Of a stretch of DNA of 64,000 nt, positions 1-8,474 are shown piece by piece. Where the stretch lies: NCBI GenBank assembly GCA_038405435.1, contig JBBYHZ010000002.1; one strand, given 5' to 3'. This stretch comes from Dryocola clanedunensis_A. GTDB taxonomy: Bacteria; Pseudomonadota; Gammaproteobacteria; Enterobacterales; Enterobacteriaceae. How positions within the stretch are numbered: position 1 is the stretch's first letter; every line of letters begins with the position of its first letter. The notes under the pieces were generated by a model. That model ran no database searches, was not told where the DNA came from, and saw only the letters and a list, made by a program, of their open reading frames with translations. The position numbers and the translations under genes are program-made.

Positions 1-1
1 C

Positions 2-319
2 GGCTGTCGCTACTGCCACATGGCCTGCCCGTATGGCGCGCCGCAGTACAACGCCGAGAAAGGCCACATGACCAAGTGCGACGGCTGCTATGACCGTATT
101 GCCGACGGCAAAAAGCCGATCTGCGTCGAGTCCTGCCCGCTGCGCGCGCTGGATATGGCGCCAATCGACGAGCTGCGCAAAAAATATGGCGAGCAGGCTG
201 CCATTGCGCCGCTGCCGTCTGCGCACTTCACCAAACCAAATATCGTCATAAAACCTAACGCCAACGGTCGCCCCAGTGGGGATAAGACCGGTTATCTGGC
301 CAATCCGAAGGAGGTATAA
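2..319 (+). CDS. ynfG: DmsB-family iron-sulfur subunit, 3' part only
   Basis: This is the C-terminal part of the electron-transfer subunit of a dimethyl sulfoxide/selenate-type reductase. It carries electrons from the membrane anchor to the molybdenum catalytic subunit through four [4Fe-4S] clusters. The reading frame is open from base 2, so the gene enters from the left edge. About 105 residues remain of roughly 205 in the family. Ferredoxin cysteine motifs are visible at the start (GCRYCHMACPYG), then KCDGCYDR, then VESCP. The C-terminus ANPKEV is typical of DmsB and YnfG. The stop lies one base before the ynfH start, so the two are co-transcribed. Because dmsD follows, the operon matches E. 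coli ynfEFGHI rather than dmsABC, so I use the ynf name. DmsB versus YnfG cannot be settled from this fragment alone. Confidence 0.93.
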   Translation, partial: GCRYCHMACPYGAPQYNAEKGHMTKCDGCYDRIADGKKPICVESCPLRALDMAPIDELRKKYGEQAAIAPLPSAHFTKPNIVIKPNANGRPSGDKTGYLANPKEV

Positions 320-320
320 G

Positions 321-1178
321 ATGGGCAGTGGATGGCATGAATGGCCGCTGGTGTTATTTACCGTGCTGGGCCAGTGCGTCGTCGGTGGCGTTATCGTGAT
401 GGGCATGGCGTGGATGTCCGCCAGCAATAACAGCGAGCTGCAAAACAAGATTGTCCGCTCAATGTTCTTCCTGTGGGTGATTATGGGCGTGGCATTTGTC
501 GCCTCCATCATGCACCTTGGCTCGCCGCTGCGCGCCTTTAACTCCCTTAACCGCGTGGGGCACTCCGCCCTGAGTAATGAAATCGCCAGCGGCTCGGTGT
601 TCTTCGCCGTGGGTGGTTTCTGGTGGCTGGTTGCGGTACTGAAAAAGATGCCCGCTGCGCTGGGTAAGGTCTGGCTGGTGGTGGCAATGCTGCTGGGCCT
701 GGTCTTTGTCTGGATGATGACTCGCGTTTACCAGATTGATACCATGCCGACCTGGTACACTGGCTACACAACGCTGAGCTTCTTTATGACGGTGGTGCTG
801 GGCGGTCCGCTGCTTGGCGCCGTGCTGCTGCGCCTGGTGAACTATCCGCTCGCGGGGACCAAACTCGCCGCGCTTTCCGTGCTGGCGCTGCTGGTAACCG
901 TTGGGGTGATTGTGCTTCAGGGCTTCAGCCTCTCCGGCATCAGCAGCTCCATCCAGCAGGCTTCCGCGCTGCTGCCGGACTATGCTTCGCTGCAGGTCTG
1001 GCGAATTGTGCTGCTGGCGCTGGGCCTGGGCTGCTGGATTTGCCCGCTGGCCCGTCGCCTGACGCCTTCCACCGCCACGTTACTGGCCGGTTTTGTGCTG
1101 GTGGTAGCCGGTGAGCTTATCGGTCGCGGCCTGTTCTACGGTCTGCATATGACCGTAGGCATGGCGATTGCAGGTTAA
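321..1178 (+). CDS. ynfH: DmsC-family membrane anchor subunit
   Basis: This is the integral membrane anchor that holds the DmsAB-type reductase to the inner membrane and oxidises menaquinol. The product is 285 residues, matching YnfH/DmsC (about 284-287), and is a series of hydrophobic segments consistent with eight transmembrane helices. The start at 321 follows a strong AAGGAGGT site within the end of ynfG. An upstream in-frame ATG at 276 lies inside ynfG and would add 15 polar residues ahead of the MGSGWHEWPL start, so I reject it. A hairpin follows the stop and precedes dmsD. Confidence 0.93.
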   Translation: MGSGWHEWPLVLFTVLGQCVVGGVIVMGMAWMSASNNSELQNKIVRSMFFLWVIMGVAFVASIMHLGSPLRAFNSLNRVGHSALSNEIASGSVFFAVGGFWWLVAVLKKMPAALGKVWLVVAMLLGLVFVWMMTRVYQIDTMPTWYTGYTTLSFFMTVVLGGPLLGAVLLRLVNYPLAGTKLAALSVLALLVTVGVIVLQGFSLSGISSSIQQASALLPDYASLQVWRIVLLALGLGCWICPLARRLTPSTATLLAGFVLVVAGELIGRGLFYGLHMTVGMAIAG

Positions 1179-1190
1179 TTAGTTCAAAAT

Positions 1191-1216
1191 GCGCGGGAAA
1201 CCCCGCGCAAATTTTT
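1191..1216 (+). terminator. Hairpin with T-run between ynfH and dmsD
   Basis: GCGCGGG (1191-1197) pairs with CCCGCGC (1202-1208) across a short loop, followed by AAA and six T residues. This has the form of an intrinsic terminator. It lies inside what is usually one operon, so it may only attenuate transcription into dmsD, setting lower chaperone levels. Confidence 0.6.
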
Positions 1217-1241
1217 TGCAGGTATTACCAGGAAAAGAAAT

Positions 1242-1871
1242 ATGTCATCTCAAGATTCGCAACGACTGGCGGTTATCGCCCTCACGGGCCGCGTGCTCGG
1301 CGTGCTGTATCACCAGGCCCCTCAGAGCCGGGATGCGGCTCCGCTTTATGCCTCCCTTGCGAACCCTGACTGGGCCGTCGAATGGCCGGTACAAGTGCCT
1401 GAGCTTGCGGATATCGCACAGCGCATGGCGGAAGGCTGCAACTATCAGCAGGAGACGCTGAACGAGGCGTTCCAGCGCCTGTTCATCGGCCCTCACGCAC
1501 TCCCGGCCGCCCCGTGGGGTTCCGTTTACCTCGACAAAGAGAACGTGCTGTTTGGCGATTCGATGATTGAACTGCGCCGCTGGATGCGCAAGCACGAGAT
1601 AGGCGTAGAGCTCGATCAAAACGAGCCTGACGACCACATTGGCACCCTGCTGATGATGTGCGCATGGCTTGCAGAGCAGCGCCAGCCGCAGCGCGTGGAC
1701 GAACTTCTGGCCTGGCACATCCTGCCTTGGGCGGGGCGCTTCCTTGAGCTGTTTATCGAAAAGGCTAACCACCCGTTCTATCAGGGCCTGGGCGAGCTGA
1801 CCTGCTTAACGCTGGCCAACTGGCGCGAAGGTCTGCTGATCCCCGTCGCCAGCAAAGAGCTGTACCTCTAA
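1242..1871 (+). CDS. dmsD: Tat proofreading chaperone DmsD
   Basis: DmsD is a cytoplasmic redox-enzyme maturation protein. It binds the twin-arginine leader of the DmsA/YnfE/YnfF catalytic subunit and holds export until molybdenum cofactor is inserted. The product is 209 residues (E. coli about 204) and fully alpha-helical in the family. The conserved loop EPDDHIG, part of the leader-binding pocket, is present, as is the WGSVYLDKENVLFG segment. The start at 1242 follows a GGAAAAG site. It is the third gene of the visible operon, separated from ynfH by 63 bases containing a terminator-like hairpin. Confidence 0.93.
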   Translation: MSSQDSQRLAVIALTGRVLGVLYHQAPQSRDAAPLYASLANPDWAVEWPVQVPELADIAQRMAEGCNYQQETLNEAFQRLFIGPHALPAAPWGSVYLDKENVLFGDSMIELRRWMRKHEIGVELDQNEPDDHIGTLLMMCAWLAEQRQPQRVDELLAWHILPWAGRFLELFIEKANHPFYQGLGELTCLTLANWREGLLIPVASKELYL

Positions 1872-1882
1872 GATTCTGAGTA

Positions 1883-2010
1883 GCGGTGGATGGCGCTGGC
1901 GCTTATCCACCCTACAATACTGATGAAACACGGTGGATGACGCTTCGCTTATCCACCCTACAACTCCTCCCGTAGAGTAGGTCGGATAAGCGAAGCGTCA
2001 TCCGGCACCC
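1883..2010. repeat. REP-like repeat cluster (three units)
   Basis: Three copies of a short palindromic unit lie in the dmsD-osmY gap: 1883-1917, 1931-1963 and 1972-2010. The first two read GGTGGATG...CTTATCCACCCTACAA and the third, in the opposite sense, reads GTCGGATAAGCG...GTCATCCGGC. This is the general form of enterobacterial REP elements. The same units recur in at least five other gaps of this window. The rest of the gap, 2011-2267, should hold the osmU promoter, but I see no box I would name. Confidence 0.8.
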
Positions 2011-2267
2011 CCACAAAAGTTACAACGTCACCTCGCGTTAACATTTTTAAGACAATTCTTTACGAAGCGTAACCAAGCGAGGCGGCAGAAGGCTCCTCAA
2101 TGATTCATCGCATAAATCATTAGCCACTTAATCATCACCCATGCTGGCATCCTCCCCGCGCCGTTGCTATAGCTTTCAACACCCTGCCGACACAAGGCAT
2201 AACAACAGGCGCCTCTGGCAAAGCTCCACGGGCTGCTATAACGCGTGCAACAGGGAGACACACTGCA

Positions 2268-2984
2268 ATGCAAAACGCATCCTTCGTAAAACGCACCCTT
2301 TTGGGTGCTCTGGCGCTGATTGTGGTGCTCGGGCTGCTGGTCTGGGGCATCGGGCCGGACACCATCCGGGCGCGAAAAGTCGATTTACTGTATCTGGGGC
2401 AGCAGCATCTGATCTTAGTCTTCAGCTCTATGGCGCTGGCGCTGCTGGTGGGCATTCCGAGCGGCATCATGCTCAGCCGCCCCGCCGCACGGCGCTGGGC
2501 TGAATACGTGATGCAGATCTTCAACGTGGGTAACACCCTGCCGCCGCTGGCCGTTCTGGCGCTGGCGATGGTGATTCTGGGCATCGGCGACAAACCGGCG
2601 ATTATCGCCCTCTTCCTCGCCTCTTTATTACCCATTGTCCGCAATACCTACGCGGGGTTGTGCGGCGTGCCCGGCTCGCTTATCGAAGCGGCAAACGGCA
2701 TCGGGATGACCAAATGGCAGCGCCTGCATCAGGTTGAGCTGCCAAACGCCTGGCCGGTCATTCTTTCCGGCATTCGTATTGCGACCGCCATCAACGTGGG
2801 TACCGCCCCGCTGGCGTTCCTGATTGGCGCGAGCAGCTACGGCGAGCTTATCTTCCCGGGCATCTATCTGAATGATTTCCCGACGCTGATCCTCGGCGCG
2901 GCGGCGACGGCTCTGTTTGCGCTGATCCTGGATATTGCCCTGGCGGGCCTGGGCCGCGTGCTGAGCCCGCACATCGCGAAATAA
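2268..2984 (+). CDS. osmY: OsmU osmoprotectant ABC transporter permease (OsmY)
   Basis: This is one of two permease subunits of an OpuC-family importer for compatible solutes such as glycine betaine and choline-O-sulfate. The product is 238 residues with about six hydrophobic segments. It carries the cytoplasmic coupling-loop motif EAANGIGMTKWQRLHQVELP, which docks on the ATPase. It is the first gene of a tight four-gene operon (permease, binding protein, permease, ATPase), 396 bases after dmsD. Salmonella has the same operon (STM1494-1491) in the same place next to dmsD. The symbol follows the Salmonella OsmU naming and is not the unrelated E. coli periplasmic OsmY. E. coli YehW/YehY are homologues. 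Confidence 0.85.
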   Translation: MQNASFVKRTLLGALALIVVLGLLVWGIGPDTIRARKVDLLYLGQQHLILVFSSMALALLVGIPSGIMLSRPAARRWAEYVMQIFNVGNTLPPLAVLALAMVILGIGDKPAIIALFLASLLPIVRNTYAGLCGVPGSLIEAANGIGMTKWQRLHQVELPNAWPVILSGIRIATAINVGTAPLAFLIGASSYGELIFPGIYLNDFPTLILGAAATALFALILDIALAGLGRVLSPHIAK

Positions 2985-3003
2985 CAACAATAAGGAGCGT
3001 TGC

Positions 3004-3906
3004 ATGAATCCCTTAAAACGTCTGGTGACGGCCATTGCCGCCACGACTTTGCTGGCCGGGGCGGCCCACGCCGACCCCATTGTGCTGGCGACAAAGAGCT
3101 TTACCGAGCAGCATATTCTTTCGGCCATGACTACCCAGTATCTGCAAAAAAAGGGGTTTCAGGTCACCCCTAAAACCAACATCGCCACGGTAATTTCACG
3201 TAACGCGATGATCAACAAGCAGATTGATATGACCTGGGAGTACACCGGGACGTCGCTGATTATCTTTAACCACATCAACAAACGCATGACCCCACAGGAG
3301 TCTTACGACACCGTTAAAAAGCTGGATGCAAAGCTGGGCCTCGTGTGGCTTAAACCGGCAAACATGAACAACACCTACGCCTTTGCCATGCAGCGCAAGC
3401 GCGCGGAGAAAGAGAATATCAGCACCATGTCGGAGCTGGTTGCCAGAATCGAACATATCCGCCAGACCGATCCGGATAACAACTGGATGCTGGGCCTGGA
3501 TCTGGAGTTCTCCGGGCGCAGCGACGGTATGAAGCCGCTACAGCAGGCCTATAACATGCCGCTGGACCGACCGCAAATCCGCCAGATGGACCCGGGCCTG
3601 GTTTACAACGCGGTGCGCGACGGCTTTGTTGACGCCGGGCTTATCTACACCACGGACGGCCGCGTGAAGGGATTCGACCTCAAGGTGCTGGAGGATGATA
3701 AAGGCTTCTTCCCGAGCTACGCCGTCACGCCGGTGGTGCGCAAAGATACGCTGGAGGCTAATCCCGGACTGGAAGAGGCGATGAACACCCTCTCCTCCCA
3801 GCTGAATAACGACGTGATCTCCACCCTGAACGCAAAGGTGGATATCGACCATGAAACCCCGCAGCAGGTCGCCCGCGAATTCCTGCAGCAGAAAGGCTTG
3901 CTCTAA
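3004..3906 (+). CDS. osmX: OsmU periplasmic osmoprotectant-binding protein OsmX
   Basis: This is the substrate-binding subunit of the OsmU importer, related to E. coli YehZ/OsmF. The 300-residue product starts with a signal peptide (positive MNPLKRLVTA, hydrophobic core, cleavage near AAHA-DP). The mature part opens with IVLATKSFTEQ, the usual beginning of OpuAC/ProX-like proteins of the OsmF group. The Trp and Tyr residues of DMTWEYTGTS and of GLIYTTDGR could form the aromatic ligand box, which is inference. The start follows TAAGGAGCG, 19 bases after osmY. No lipobox cysteine is seen, so it should be a soluble periplasmic protein. Confidence 0.88.
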   Translation: MNPLKRLVTAIAATTLLAGAAHADPIVLATKSFTEQHILSAMTTQYLQKKGFQVTPKTNIATVISRNAMINKQIDMTWEYTGTSLIIFNHINKRMTPQESYDTVKKLDAKLGLVWLKPANMNNTYAFAMQRKRAEKENISTMSELVARIEHIRQTDPDNNWMLGLDLEFSGRSDGMKPLQQAYNMPLDRPQIRQMDPGLVYNAVRDGFVDAGLIYTTDGRVKGFDLKVLEDDKGFFPSYAVTPVVRKDTLEANPGLEEAMNTLSSQLNNDVISTLNAKVDIDHETPQQVAREFLQQKGLL

Positions 3907-3915
3907 GGAGGCATC

Positions 3916-4563
3916 ATGGACACGTTACATTACATGATTGATAACGCTGGTTACCTGGGCAGCCTGACGTTGCAGCACCTCTGGCTGGTGCTGATGGCCG
4001 TGGGCCTGGCGATAATTATCGGCGTACCGCTGGGCATTCTTATTGTCCGTCACAAGTGGCTGGCAACGCCGGTGCTGGGCATCGCCACCATCGTGCTGAC
4101 CATCCCGTCCATCGCCCTGTTTGGCCTGATGATCCCGCTGTTTTCGATGGTCGGTCAGGGTATTGGCGTGCTGCCCGCCATCACCGCCGTGTTTCTGTAT
4201 TCGCTGCTGCCGATTGTGCGCAACACCCACACCGCCCTGGACAGCCTGCCGCCGGGCCTGCGTGAAGCGGGACGTGGCATCGGCATGACCTTCTGGCAGC
4301 GTCTGCGCTGGGTTGAAATCCCAATGGCCCTGCCCGTTATTTTCGGCGGTATCCGTACCGCCGTAGTGATGAACATCGGGGTCATGGCCATCGCCGCCGT
4401 GATCGGCGCAGGCGGTCTGGGTTTATTACTTCTTAATGGTATCGGCGGCAGCGATATTCGTATGCTGATTGCCGGTGCCGTCATGATTTGTGTTTTAGCC
4501 ATTGTGCTGGACTGGCTGCTTCATCGCCTGCAGCTGGTACTGACACCGAAGGGGATCCGATAA
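3916..4563 (+). CDS. osmW: OsmU osmoprotectant ABC transporter permease (OsmW)
   Basis: This is the second permease subunit of the OsmU importer. The 215-residue product is hydrophobic with five or six transmembrane segments and the coupling-loop motif EAGRGIGMTFWQRLRWVEIP. It is shorter than OsmY and shares the same fold, so the channel is probably a heterodimer of the two. A strong TAAGGAGG site precedes the start, nine bases after osmX. Its TAA stop overlaps the ATG of osmV by one base, implying translational coupling to the ATPase. Confidence 0.86.
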   Translation: MDTLHYMIDNAGYLGSLTLQHLWLVLMAVGLAIIIGVPLGILIVRHKWLATPVLGIATIVLTIPSIALFGLMIPLFSMVGQGIGVLPAITAVFLYSLLPIVRNTHTALDSLPPGLREAGRGIGMTFWQRLRWVEIPMALPVIFGGIRTAVVMNIGVMAIAAVIGAGGLGLLLLNGIGGSDIRMLIAGAVMICVLAIVLDWLLHRLQLVLTPKGIR

Positions 4564-5708
4564 TGATAAAACTAGAAAATCTCACCAAGCAGTTCGTGCA
4601 GAAGAACGGTCAGAGTATGAATGCGGTTGATAACGTCAGCCTTAACGTGCCCGAAGGGGAAATGTGCGTGCTGCTTGGCCCTTCCGGCTGCGGCAAAACC
4701 ACCACGCTAAAGATGATTAACCGTCTGATTGCCCCCACCAGCGGCAATATCCTGATTAACGGGAAAAATACCAACGAGCTGGATACGGTAACGCTGCGTC
4801 GCAATATCGGCTACGTGATCCAGCAGATCGGCCTGTTCCCCAACATGACCATTGAAGAGAACATCACGGTCGTGCCGCGCATGCTGGGCTGGGACAAAGC
4901 CCGCTGCAAAGAGCGCGCCAGCGAATTAATGAGCATGGTGGCGCTGGATCCGACAAAATTCCTGCATCGCTACCCGCGCGAAATGTCCGGCGGCCAGCAG
5001 CAGCGCATCGGCGTGATTCGTGCGCTGGCGGCGGATCCTCCGGTACTGCTGATGGATGAACCGTTCGGCGCGGTCGACCCGATCAACCGCGAAGTGATCC
5101 AGAATGAGTTTCTGGACATGCAGCGCCAGCTGAAGAAAACCGTCATGCTGGTAAGCCACGATATTGACGAGGCGCTGAAGCTCGGCGACCGCATCGCGGT
5201 ATTCCGCCAGGGGAAAATCGTGCAGTGCGCAAGCCCGGACGAGCTGCTGGCGAAACCGGCCAACGAATTTGTCGGCTCGTTTGTCGGCCAGGACCGTACG
5301 CTCAAACGTCTGCTGCTGGTTCAGGCGGGCGACGTAACGGACCAGCAGCCGACGATTACCGCCCGCGAATCCACCCCGCTGCCGGAAGCCTTCGGCACGA
5401 TGGACGATAACGACATGCGTTCGATTACGGTGGTGGACAGCGACGGCAAGCCGCTGGGCTTTGTGAAACGCCGTGAAGCGCGTGGGGCAACCGGCGTCTG
5501 CTCGGAAATGCTGCACCCGTTCCGCATCACCGGACGCGCGGAAGATAACCTGCGTATCGTGCTGTCGAAGCTGTACGAGCACAACATGGTGTGGATGCCG
5601 ATTACGGATGAGGACGGACGCTACAGCGGGGAAATTTCGCAGGATTATATTGCGGACTACCTCAGCTCCGGCAAGACCCGCCGGGCGCTGAATATTTATC
5701 AGCCATAA
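4563..5708 (+). CDS. osmV: OsmU osmoprotectant ABC transporter ATPase OsmV
   Basis: This is the ATP-binding subunit powering OsmU. The 381-residue product has a Walker A motif GPSGCGKTT, the signature MSGGQQQRIGV, and Walker B LLMDEP followed by the SHDIDEA switch. The last 130 residues or so resemble a tandem CBS pair, as in OpuCA and ProV-type ATPases, where CBS domains can sense ionic strength. The start at 4563 (MIKLENLTKQF) overlaps the osmW stop. A longer in-frame start at 4488 would read through osmW and is rejected. Confidence 0.9.
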   Translation: MIKLENLTKQFVQKNGQSMNAVDNVSLNVPEGEMCVLLGPSGCGKTTTLKMINRLIAPTSGNILINGKNTNELDTVTLRRNIGYVIQQIGLFPNMTIEENITVVPRMLGWDKARCKERASELMSMVALDPTKFLHRYPREMSGGQQQRIGVIRALAADPPVLLMDEPFGAVDPINREVIQNEFLDMQRQLKKTVMLVSHDIDEALKLGDRIAVFRQGKIVQCASPDELLAKPANEFVGSFVGQDRTLKRLLLVQAGDVTDQQPTITARESTPLPEAFGTMDDNDMRSITVVDSDGKPLGFVKRREARGATGVCSEMLHPFRITGRAEDNLRIVLSKLYEHNMVWMPITDEDGRYSGEISQDYIADYLSSGKTRRALNIYQP

Positions 5709-5712
5709 ATAA

Positions 5713-5795
5713 AAACACGGTGGATGGCGCTATCGCCTGTCCACCCTGCGACCGCTTTCGTAGATAGGAAAAGCGCAGCGTCATCCGACAATATC
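5713..5795. repeat. REP-like pair between osmV and the catabolic island
   Basis: Two REP-like units follow osmV: CGGTGGATGGCGC...GTCCACCCTGCG and, in the other sense, GCGCAGCGTCATCCGACA. They lie exactly where the gene order leaves the Salmonella-like arrangement (osmV next to clcB) and the 11-kb island begins. Confidence 0.7.
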
Positions 5796-5840
5796 TGCTG
5801 GATGATGCCGCGCTCTTCAGGCCTGCGCACTCCTTCTGAT

Positions 5841-7148
5841 TTAATCCCGCTTGCCGCCCGTAATCCCTTCAATTTCATCCGGACGTAAACGAATTTCTGC
5901 CGCGCGGCGGTGCGCCTGCATTCCTTCGGTACGGCTCTGGCGAATCGCCGGTTCCGCAATCGCCGCGATACCGTGGTCGTCAATCCACTGGTGCGTGCAG
6001 ATCTTCACGTATGCGCCTACCCACAGGCCGCCGGTGTAGCGCGCTGCCGCCATCGTTGGCAGCGTGTGGTTGGTGCCGCAGCATTTATCAGAGAACACCA
6101 CGCTGGCGTTCTGGCCGATAAACAGCGAGCCGTAGTTGCGGATTTTGCCCGCCGTGGCGTGCGGGTCGCGGGTATGCACCTGAAGATGCTCCGTTGCCAT
6201 ATGGTCCGCCCATGCAATCAGCTGCTCTTCGTCGCGGCAAATCACAATCTCCCCCTGACGGCGCCACGCTTCCCCCGCCGTTGCCGCCGTCGGCAGCGTT
6301 TTCAGCTGACGTTCGATTTCGCTGAGGGTTTCGCTGGCGATGCGTTCGCAGGTTGTCGCCATCCCCACGCGGGTATGAACGTCGTGCTCCGCCTGCGCCA
6401 GCAGGTCGGCGGCTAACATCTGCGGGTTCGCGCTGTCGTCGGCAATCACGTAGATTTCGCTCGGGCCAGCCAGGGCATCAATCCCTACCTTACCGAACAC
6501 CTGGCGCTTGGCTTCGTTGACGAAGGCGTTGCCCGGCCCGACAACCTTATCCACCACCGGCACGGACTCCGTGCCCCACGCCATGGCGGCAATCGCCTGC
6601 GCGCCACCGACTTTAAAGATGCGATGCGCCCCGGCCAGGTGACAAACGGCGATCATCGCCGGATGCGCGCCCGGCGGCAGACAGGCAATAATCTCGTCAC
6701 AGCCTGCCACCACGGCTGGCACTATGGACATCACCGGCGCCGACAGGATGGGATAGCGCCCGCCCGGCACGTAGCAGCCGACCTTTTCGATAGGGATAAT
6801 GCGGTGCCCCAGATGCACGCCAGGCAGCGTTTCCACCTCCAGCGGCTTCATGGTTGCCAGCTGCGCCTGGGCAAAACGCTTCACCTGGGCAATGGCGAAC
6901 TCGCTATCGCTGCGGGTCTGCGGATCGAGGTCTGCTAACGCCGCGTTAATTTCACTTTCAGAAACCTCAAAGCTGTCCGGCACGGTTTTATCAAACTTCG
7001 CCGAGAAGTCCCGCAGCGCGGCGTCCCCGTGCGTTTTTACCTGTTCGATAACATCATGAACGGTGTCCGTCAGCGTCCTGTCCGCCTGCGCGTCCTGCCC
7101 CTGCGGGCGTTTAAGAAACTGCACGTCTGCTTCACTGATATCGCCCAT
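5841..7148 (-). CDS. Histidinol-dehydrogenase-family enzyme 1
   Basis: This is a zinc- and NAD-dependent enzyme of the HisD superfamily, 435 residues, the usual HisD length. Members oxidise a primary alcohol to the acid in two NAD-dependent steps. Zinc-ligand and catalytic positions of HisD are kept: QAEHD, TEHLQVHT (Glu-His pair), SDKCCGTNHTLPT and EGMQAH near the C-terminus. It is not part of a histidine operon, and the window carries a second paralogue, so histidine synthesis is unlikely. Family members with other substrates exist, for example sulfopropanediol dehydrogenase HpsN. The start follows GGAGGAG, three bases after the SnoaL-like gene, so the two are coupled. The substrate is unknown. 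Confidence 0.85.
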   Translation of the reverse strand: MGDISEADVQFLKRPQGQDAQADRTLTDTVHDVIEQVKTHGDAALRDFSAKFDKTVPDSFEVSESEINAALADLDPQTRSDSEFAIAQVKRFAQAQLATMKPLEVETLPGVHLGHRIIPIEKVGCYVPGGRYPILSAPVMSIVPAVVAGCDEIIACLPPGAHPAMIAVCHLAGAHRIFKVGGAQAIAAMAWGTESVPVVDKVVGPGNAFVNEAKRQVFGKVGIDALAGPSEIYVIADDSANPQMLAADLLAQAEHDVHTRVGMATTCERIASETLSEIERQLKTLPTAATAGEAWRRQGEIVICRDEEQLIAWADHMATEHLQVHTRDPHATAGKIRNYGSLFIGQNASVVFSDKCCGTNHTLPTMAAARYTGGLWVGAYVKICTHQWIDDHGIAAIAEPAIRQSRTEGMQAHRRAAEIRLRPDEIEGITGGKRD

Positions 7149-7151
7149 CTC

Positions 7152-8291
7152 TTACTCCTCCATTTGACCCAGTTTGATTTGCGCCAGCAGCGCCAGGTGA
7201 TCGTAGACAACCCACTCATCGACGATTTTGCCGTTGACGATGTGGTAGTGGGACATGCCCATCACGAACAGGCGTTCACCGGTCGGCTTGCCCAGCTCGC
7301 CGTAGCCCAGGTGGTGACCTTCCATAATCCAGCGTACCGCAACCTTGGTACCGCCCTCTTCACACGGGTTGGAGCAGACGTGCTGCGGCATCCACGCGCC
7401 GTCCGGGATCATGCCAATCAGCGCCAGCGTCTGGTGGATCACCGCAGCCTGGCCGTACAGCTCTTTCATCAGCGGGCCGTGCCACTGAACGTTGGTCGCG
7501 TACACATCTTTTATTTTGCCCAGCATGCGGCGGTTGTAGATTTCGTGCAGCCAGCGCAGGCACTGCTCTTCGGTGTCGGTATGGGCGATGGAGACGTCGC
7601 ACTCCATTTCCGGCGGATACTGGCCTACCATGCGGCGATTCTCGCCGATATCGGTCACGCGGAAGCCTTTATCAAACTGCTCTTTCGCCATGCCGTACGC
7701 CACCGCGTCGGTATCCAGGCCAAGCTGGCGCATCATCGCCATGTTGTCGCTGACCACCCACTCGCGGTAAATTTTGTTCTCGTGGATCATGCAGTCCGCT
7801 ACGGTGCGGGTCACAAAGGTGCGGTTTGTCGGCTTGCCCAGATGGCTGAACTGCGTGTGGCGACCGGTGCCGGTTACCAGGTGCGAAGTGTAGAAACCAT
7901 CCACGTCGTTGCCGTTCCAGATAACCTGGGTCGCCATACCGCGACGCTCCGGGAAGGCAATCAGGCGCTGCAACGTATCCTGCACGACCTGTTCGCGGTT
8001 ATACATGGTGCCCAGCGCGTTATATAAAACGCAGTTATGCGTGTAGTGCGAGTAAATTAAACCTACGTCGCGCTCGTCCCATATTTTATGCGTACAGCGC
8101 ACGATATAATCCACAATATCGGTATAACAGTCGTCAAATCCTCTTAATGACTGCACGCGGGGACGTTTTTCGGGAACTAAATCCACAAAGTCACGTCGCT
8201 CAACCTGTAATACAGGCTCGTCACGAGTGGATTTCGTATTTATTTTCTCAGCTACTACCGGCGTTTTATTTGTCGCTTCAGTTGATGACAT
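7152..8291 (-). CDS. Tandem SnoaL/NTF2-like protein 1
   Basis: The 379-residue product appears to contain two NTF2-fold SnoaL-like domains, roughly residues 45-190 and 210-370. The repeats share spaced features: LGKPTNRTFVTRTVADCMIH against LGKPTGERLFVMGMSHYHI, and IYREWVVSDNMAM against IVDEWVVYDHLAL. Such folds make small-molecule isomerases, cyclases, hydratases or binding proteins; the reaction cannot be read from sequence. The start at 8291 (MSSTEATNK) is chosen because AGGAGGT lies six bases upstream; an in-frame ATG at 8318 would hide that site. It is followed after three bases by HisD-like enzyme 1. A similar tandem protein lies upstream in the same operon. Confidence 0.75.
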   Translation of the reverse strand: MSSTEATNKTPVVAEKINTKSTRDEPVLQVERRDFVDLVPEKRPRVQSLRGFDDCYTDIVDYIVRCTHKIWDERDVGLIYSHYTHNCVLYNALGTMYNREQVVQDTLQRLIAFPERRGMATQVIWNGNDVDGFYTSHLVTGTGRHTQFSHLGKPTNRTFVTRTVADCMIHENKIYREWVVSDNMAMMRQLGLDTDAVAYGMAKEQFDKGFRVTDIGENRRMVGQYPPEMECDVSIAHTDTEEQCLRWLHEIYNRRMLGKIKDVYATNVQWHGPLMKELYGQAAVIHQTLALIGMIPDGAWMPQHVCSNPCEEGGTKVAVRWIMEGHHLGYGELGKPTGERLFVMGMSHYHIVNGKIVDEWVVYDHLALLAQIKLGQMEE

Positions 8292-8451
8292 ATAACCTCC
8301 TGCGTTCGATGGATGCACTGAGAAATTTCCCGGCGCACTGTATTCGGGATGTAATTACCCCTCACCTGCAAATAGTGACAGCTTGTTTTCAGAATTAAGG
8401 CATCAGCAGCCCCTGATAAATAAATTATCATTTTCACGGGCTTTATTTATT

Positions 8452-8469
8452 CGGGGGAGCTATCCCCCG
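8452..8469. other. Short perfect hairpin between the two SnoaL-like genes
   Basis: CGGGGG and CCCCCG flank a six-base loop just downstream of SnoaL-like gene 2. No T-run follows on either strand, so this may stabilise the mRNA end or reduce read-through to SnoaL-like gene 1 rather than act as a full terminator. Confidence 0.45.
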
Positions 8470-8474
8470 CGGGC

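Noticed and set aside
7029..8027. 332-codon plus-strand open frame opposite SnoaL-like gene 1 and HisD-like 1
   Set aside because: It is His/Val-rich with no recognisable domain and lies fully antisense to well-supported genes in GC-rich DNA; typical shadow frame.
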